From Sedimentisphaerales bacterium (GTDB lineage: Bacteria; Planctomycetota; Phycisphaerae; Sedimentisphaerales; SM23-30), in assembly GCA_016933395.1 (NCBI GenBank), contig JAFGBA010000252.1, positions 1 to 39,646 on the forward strand: a stretch of 39,646 nt of DNA, in the 5' to 3' direction. Position 1 is the stretch's first letter. Each line of letters begins with the position of its first letter. The translations under genes were made by a program, and so were the position numbers. Positions 36,141 to 39,646 of the stretch are shown here, piece by piece. Under the pieces are notes generated by a model, which made no database searches, had not been told where the DNA came from, and saw only the letters and a program-made list of their open reading frames with translations.

Positions 36141-36345
36141 AAGAATCCGGAAGTCAGAACCCGGAAGTCAGAATAAACAAAGTAAAAAGTGTTTGGCCAC
36201 AGATTACACTGATGATCGCAAGTAAAGAGAGATTCTTCGCTGCGCTCAGAATGACAAGTACAGGATTTTAGAAGAATTGGATCCGTGTTTATCGGTGAAA
36301 TCAGCGGCAAAAGAAAATTGCGTGGGTCAGAGACCCACCCTACAA
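36141..36345. repeat. Cluster of short dispersed repeats
   Basis: Several unrelated genome-type repeats lie end to end between the two lipoprotein genes. They are a tandem CCGGAAGTCAGAA (36147-36159 and 36161-36173), a CACAGATTACACTGAT element (36198-36213), a TTCTTCGCTGCGCTCAGAAT element (36233-36252), a TCCGTGTTTATCGGTGAAAT element (36282-36301) and a 17-bp palindrome GTGGGTCAGAGACCCAC (36322-36338). Similar words are known as dispersed intergenic repeats in many bacteria. They cause spurious frames here, including the apparent N-terminal extension of the next gene. Confidence 0.8.
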
Positions 36346-36363
36346 ACTATGGAGAATGGATCA

Positions 36364-37332
36364 ATGAAACGTAGCATGGCAGTTTGGGTTGTAGTGTTGG
36401 CGGGATTGGCGGTAAGTATGGGGTGCCAGAGCGCACCGGTGTGTAAATACCATGTGGGCGACGTGGACACCGTGAGCTATACGCAAAAAAGCGTATACAA
36501 GAACTGGGTGGAGATGCCGGGCAAGGACAAAGACCAGGTGCGGATGCGCACGACGGAGTACACCGTAGTGCTGCGGCGCGAGGTGGAATCGGTGGGCATT
36601 GACGGTTCCGCGGTGATGAATGCGACTTTTGAGCAGGTGAAGTTCGATCTGAATATAGATTTTCCGGACAAGGACACGCATGAGTATTACCTGAGCACGC
36701 CGGACAAGACCGAATCAAGCCGAGGCGGGGAAGCCATGCTGGGCGGCCGGAGTTTCAAGGTTCGAGTAGCGCCGGACACCACGGTTCTGGAGATAATGGG
36801 CCGGGATGCATTACTGGAACAACTGGGCTTGAGTGATAAAAGCACGGGCACGGCGATGTTTTTCGTGTCGGAGGAACAGCTTAAAAAATACCTCGAACGG
36901 GACCTGATTCAAAACGCCCCCGGTATGAGCAGCAGGAAGGTTATGCAACCAATTCCCGATTCGATGGTGAAAGCCAAGGCCGTGGAAATGACATACAAGA
37001 CCGCTCCGGCCATCGGCGACGTGGTGACGATTCAGGCAACGGGCGAAGCGATATTTGTGGTTCCCAAAGGGATGACGGAGCCGGAGCCGCCGGCGGTTTT
37101 CGGTCAAAAACTGATTTTTGATAACAGCGACATGCAGGAGTTCGCCCTGGAAGGCTCCGCACGATTCGACCTGGCCGCGGGCAAGGTATTGGAGGAAAAC
37201 AAATCGATGCGCTGCATGCTGGTGCTGCTGGAAGAAAACCTTTTCGGCGGCAAAGGCAAAGAAAAACCCGGCGGCGGTGGTGTGATGTTTACCGAAATAT
37301 TACGGTCCGAATCGTTTGCGCCGGTGCAATAA
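36364..37332 (+). CDS. Lipoprotein of unknown function, 322 residues
   Basis: An exported lipoprotein with signal peptide MKRSMAVWVVVLAGLAVSMG and lipobox Cys at residue 21. The mature region is beta-rich, with many charged Lys/Glu residues, GGRSFKVRVAPDTTVLEIMG in the middle and a Gly-rich stretch (KEKPGGGG) near the end. It matches the upstream lipoprotein in length and in layout (lipobox, strand-rich half, G-x-S-aromatic-x-V-x-V-x-PD segment, second half). The start at 36364 has GGAG 9 bases upstream. The frame is open back to 36277, but that part is repeat DNA. A terminator follows. Function unknown. Confidence 0.82.
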   Translation: MKRSMAVWVVVLAGLAVSMGCQSAPVCKYHVGDVDTVSYTQKSVYKNWVEMPGKDKDQVRMRTTEYTVVLRREVESVGIDGSAVMNATFEQVKFDLNIDFPDKDTHEYYLSTPDKTESSRGGEAMLGGRSFKVRVAPDTTVLEIMGRDALLEQLGLSDKSTGTAMFFVSEEQLKKYLERDLIQNAPGMSSRKVMQPIPDSMVKAKAVEMTYKTAPAIGDVVTIQATGEAIFVVPKGMTEPEPPAVFGQKLIFDNSDMQEFALEGSARFDLAAGKVLEENKSMRCMLVLLEENLFGGKGKEKPGGGGVMFTEILRSESFAPVQ

Positions 37333-37354
37333 TTCAAACGGGCAATGATGTATT

Positions 37355-37396
37355 ACCGCTCTGCTGAAGGTGTTTTTCAGGAGGGCGGTTTTTTTT
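37355..37396 (+). terminator. Rho-independent terminator after the second lipoprotein gene
   Basis: An outer 8-bp stem (ACCGCTCT / AGGGCGGT, 37355-37362 with 37382-37389, one G-U pair) encloses an inner CTGAA/TTCAG stem and is followed by seven T residues (37390-37396). It begins 22 bases after the stop codon. Confidence 0.85.
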
Positions 37397-37428
37397 CAGC
37401 AGAGGATGAGGCCGGTGATGAGGCGAAG

Positions 37429-37457
37429 GGTCGCGGGCAAGACGCCCACGACACGGA
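37429..37457. repeat. Dispersed GC-rich palindrome, diverged copy
   Basis: CGCGGGCAAGACGCCCACGA is a variant of the 15-mer palindrome at 5037-5051 and 32812-32826. It sits in the short gap before lpxD. It is imperfect but clearly the same word family. Confidence 0.6.
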
Positions 37458-37472
37458 TGGAAAGGTTTTGGC

Positions 37473-38549
37473 ATGACGGTTAATAACGGCAATCGGGTAA
37501 AAGCGACCGAGGCCGCGCCGCAGCGTGTGATCGAACTGGCTGAGCACGTGGGAGGTCAGGTCGTCGGCGATGAACTGTTGATAATCACCGGGGCGGCGAC
37601 GCTTTCGGACGCCGGGGAAGGAGATGTTAGTTTCCTGGCCAATCCCAAATATGAAAAGGAAATGCGCACCTCGGCGGCGTCCGCCATCGTAGTGGGTGAG
37701 AAAGTGGAATTGCAAGAGGATGGGCGGACCTATATCGTCTGCAAGGATCCTTATTATGCGTTCATGCAAATTGTGGTGAAGCTGCATGGCCACCGCGAAC
37801 ATCAGGCCATCGGCGTCAGTGCAAAAGCAAGCGTAGCGGAGACGGCGACGATTGAAGAGAAAGTGGACATCCATGACTTCGTGGTGATTTCCGACAAGGT
37901 GCATATCGGGGCCGGGACGGTGATTTATCCCAGTTGCGTCATCGGGCCGGGCAGCCGTATCGGGCGGGACTGTGTGTTGTATCCCAACGTGACGATTTAT
38001 GACGGCTGCACCATCGGCGACCGCGTGACGATTCACGCCGGGACGGTGGTGGGCCAGGACGGGTTCGGTTACGCCACGCATGAGGGTGTGCATCATAAGA
38101 TTCCCCAGATCGGCGGGGTGGTCATCGAAGATGATGTGGAAATCGGGGCGTGCTGCGCGATTGACCGGGGGACATTGGGCGATACGGTGATCGGGCGGGG
38201 CAGCAAGTTCAGCAATCTGATTGCTATCGGCCACAATACCAAAATCGGCCCATACAGTCTGCTGGTGGCCCAGGTGGGCATCGCCGGCAGCGTGACGGTG
38301 GGGCATCATTGCGTGTTCGGCGGGCAGGCGGGCGTGGTGGGACATATCACCATCGGCGACGGCGTCCAGGTGGGAGCGCAGGCGGGCGTGATTAACGAAA
38401 TTCCCGCCGGATCGAGCGTGGTGGGATCGCCGGCCATGCCGCTGACCCAGGCGAAACGTTCCATAACCATTATGAAAGATCTGCCCGAATTCCGTCGTAA
38501 ACTCCGCGACCTGGAAAAAGCGTTGCGACATTTACTCAAGGGATCATAA
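37473..38549 (+). CDS. lpxD: UDP-3-O-acylglucosamine N-acyltransferase
   Basis: Third enzyme of lipid A synthesis, adding a 3-hydroxyacyl chain from acyl carrier protein to UDP-3-O-acylglucosamine. The 358-residue protein has an N-terminal uridine-binding domain (about 10-110, with [23 protein letters not shown]), a left-handed beta-helix of hexapeptide repeats (about 115-320) containing the catalytic His segment [12 protein letters not shown], and a C-terminal helix. GQDGFGYA is also typical. AAAGG precedes the ATG. lpxA, fabZ and lpxC are not adjacent. Its presence argues for a lipid A-type outer membrane. Confidence 0.96.
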   Translation: MTVNNGNRVKATEAAPQRVIELAEHVGGQVVGDELLIITGAATLSDAGEGDVSFLANPKYEKEMRTSAASAIVVGEKVELQEDGRTYIVCKDPYYAFMQIVVKLHGHREHQAIGVSAKASVAETATIEEKVDIHDFVVISDKVHIGAGTVIYPSCVIGPGSRIGRDCVLYPNVTIYDGCTIGDRVTIHAGTVVGQDGFGYATHEGVHHKIPQIGGVVIEDDVEIGACCAIDRGTLGDTVIGRGSKFSNLIAIGHNTKIGPYSLLVAQVGIAGSVTVGHHCVFGGQAGVVGHITIGDGVQVGAQAGVINEIPAGSSVVGSPAMPLTQAKRSITIMKDLPEFRRKLRDLEKALRHLLKGS

Positions 38550-38554
38550 TTTTT

Positions 38555-38585
38555 AGTCACAATTTACTCTGATATCCACAGAGAC
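38555..38585. repeat. Short dispersed repeat between lpxD and the membrane-protein gene
   Basis: A segment with CACAATTTACTCTGATA followed by TCCACAGAG resembles, in diverged form, the CACAGATTACAC-type element at 36198-36213 and the CGCAGATTACGCAGAT element near 2169-2197. Call based on word similarity only. Confidence 0.4.
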
Positions 38586-38636
38586 GAAGTAAATCGCGCT
38601 AATAAATTGCATCGGCGCACATTAGAGGGATGAAAT

Positions 38637-39548
38637 ATGCCACGAGAGAACCTGCCGCAAAATTCCAAAAGATTTCCGATTATATTAATAGGAATACTCA
38701 TTATTTTTATTTCTCCGCTGATATTCTTCATATTTGATATTCAGTATGGTTTTTTCCTGGTGTTATTTCTTACAGGAGTGGTATTTGTCCTTATTGGCTT
38801 CATTTCGCGATCCATAATCAAAGAGATACTGCCGAAAAATTTGAAGGAAACGCCCTTAGAAAACAGTCTTGTGGAAAATATTTGGAAAGATTTAATACAG
38901 GAAAGTTCCGATCTTCCCTCACGTAACGACAAGCCCTACCAGCGACGAAAAGTTGTCAAGTGCGTTAAATATTCATTATATTGGTTAATTTTATCGCCGG
39001 TTGTGTTTGTTGCAGGATTTGCATTTTATATGCCGGGATTGGAAATATTTGGCAAAGGATTACAAATACTTGCACTTTGTCCGGCATTAACGTTTTTTGT
39101 CGGTATAATGATTGCTGTAGCCTTTATGATAATTCCGAACTATAAATGCGGTCCCAAGGATACATTCCTTGTTTTGGAAAAACCGTTAAAAGCCTTGAAG
39201 CAGGGTCCTGAAAAGGCAATTTCTACGGTTCGTGCATTGGACGAATTATCGCTCAATTTAGTACTTCCGGAACATCGCTATAGACTCGAGCAATATGTGA
39301 ACGCCATCCATAAGGAATTAAAGAAAAAAACGCAGGACCTTTCGTTCGGAATATCGAGTTTTATATGGGACAACACGGTGTATTGTGAGAAACGCATTGC
39401 CTGCGGATCGGTCAAGTTAATCAACACCATCAATAAATCAAAATTTGTGGAACTTAAATTGTTATCGGTTCAATCCGGCAGCAGGAACTGGTATTTTGCT
39501 GTTCCCGATCTGAACAATCCTGAGAAATGGATGCGTTTCAAAATTTAA
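38637..39548 (+). CDS. Multi-pass membrane protein of unknown function
   Basis: I recognise no family. The 303-residue protein has two pairs of membrane segments: about 14-33 and 36-56 (IILIGILIIFISPLIFFIF; FFLVLFLTGVVFVLIGFI), and about 111-131 and 141-166. A cytoplasmic-looking region rich in Lys and Glu lies between the pairs. A soluble C-terminal domain of about 135 residues (LEKPLKALKQGPEKAISTV onward) has no known motif. AGGGA lies about 7 bases before the ATG. The DNA is visibly AT-richer than its neighbours, partly because of the hydrophobic content, but also at third positions, which may point to acquisition. It appears to be monocistronic. Confidence 0.75.
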   Translation: MPRENLPQNSKRFPIILIGILIIFISPLIFFIFDIQYGFFLVLFLTGVVFVLIGFISRSIIKEILPKNLKETPLENSLVENIWKDLIQESSDLPSRNDKPYQRRKVVKCVKYSLYWLILSPVVFVAGFAFYMPGLEIFGKGLQILALCPALTFFVGIMIAVAFMIIPNYKCGPKDTFLVLEKPLKALKQGPEKAISTVRALDELSLNLVLPEHRYRLEQYVNAIHKELKKKTQDLSFGISSFIWDNTVYCEKRIACGSVKLINTINKSKFVELKLLSVQSGSRNWYFAVPDLNNPEKWMRFKI

Positions 39549-39646
39549 TTTATGAACTCTAGCCCAAGTTACGCAGTTAGAAGTTCGAAACAGCCTTCGC
39601 GATAGCGTCAAGGGCGATTTCTGGTAAAAGTCTTCACTACATTTGT
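39549..39646. other. Window end, non-coding as far as visible
   Basis: The last 98 bases hold no gene that can be judged. The text CCCAAGTTACGCAGTTAGAAGTTC may be the edge of a repeated or mobile element, but it is cut by the window end and cannot be tested here. Confidence 0.2.

Noticed and set aside
37377-38531. 384-residue minus-strand open frame
   Set aside because: Antisense shadow of lpxD, His-rich, with repeat-derived text at its end.
39560-39646. Possible insertion-sequence end at the window edge
   Set aside because: The sequence is truncated and no terminal inverted repeat or transposase can be seen, so no mobile element is claimed.

Overview
The window reads as a chromosome segment of a Gram-negative bacterium of the Planctomycetota type, probably Phycisphaerae-like. 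This placement is an inference. It rests on three PEP-CTERM proteins, dockerin-type repeats in secreted proteins, a parallel beta-helix protein, an Mla-type lipid ABC transporter plus LpxD (which imply an outer membrane with lipid A), a regulatory-PTS/HPF cluster running into an RNase E/G gene, and several kinds of short dispersed intergenic repeats. No rRNA, tRNA, CRISPR array, complete insertion sequence or prophage was recognised. Most of the window is housekeeping; the unusual material is in the secreted and regulatory genes.

Layout. 1-7100 (minus strand): panB, an HtrA-like protease, Lon, and a GH172/DUF2961 secreted protein, in that transcription order. 7305-8972: a membrane-anchored zinc-ribbon protein converging on a DAHP synthase across a strong terminator. 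9135-10659: a secreted Gln/Ala-rich repeat protein with its own terminator. 10704-13430: mlaE-mlaF-mlaD, apparently from a leaderless promoter. 13422-17637 (minus): carB translationally overlapped by larE, whose 3' end overlaps the 3' end of mlaD. 17759-23562 (minus): a surface/exported cluster of two small PEP-CTERM proteins, a TIGR03790-like protein with dockerin-like repeats and a PEP-CTERM tail, and a beta-helix protein with two dockerin-like modules.

23860-30802 (plus) is one long, tightly packed run: DUF502 membrane protein, hpf, ptsN, ptsH, ptsI, DUF2344, RNase E/G, and a polysaccharide-deacetylase homologue that has lost its catalytic residues. After a roughly 390-base AT-rich gap with a good promoter comes a sigma-54 activator whose receiver domain lacks the phospho-acceptor Asp (31194-32624). 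32888-34846 (minus) holds corA and a DUF2156 protein. 35109-37396 holds two lipoproteins of identical length (322 aa) separated by an intergenic region filled with dispersed repeats. Then come lpxD and an AT-richer multi-pass membrane protein.

How it may fit together. The PEP-CTERM proteins need an exosortase that is not in the window. The deacetylase homologue belongs by sequence to the family linked to exosortase/exopolysaccharide loci, and a sigma-54 activator lies next to it. A regulatory link between the PTS/RNase operon, the activator and the exported proteins is plausible but is only inference. The best leads for something new are the catalytically dead deacetylase, the receiver-dead sigma-54 activator, the Gln/Ala repeat protein, the TIGR03790-dockerin-PEP-CTERM chimera, the HtrA with Glu at the triad Asp position, the mini-ORF coupled to the first lipoprotein, and the dispersed palindromes, one of which forms the end of a coding sequence.
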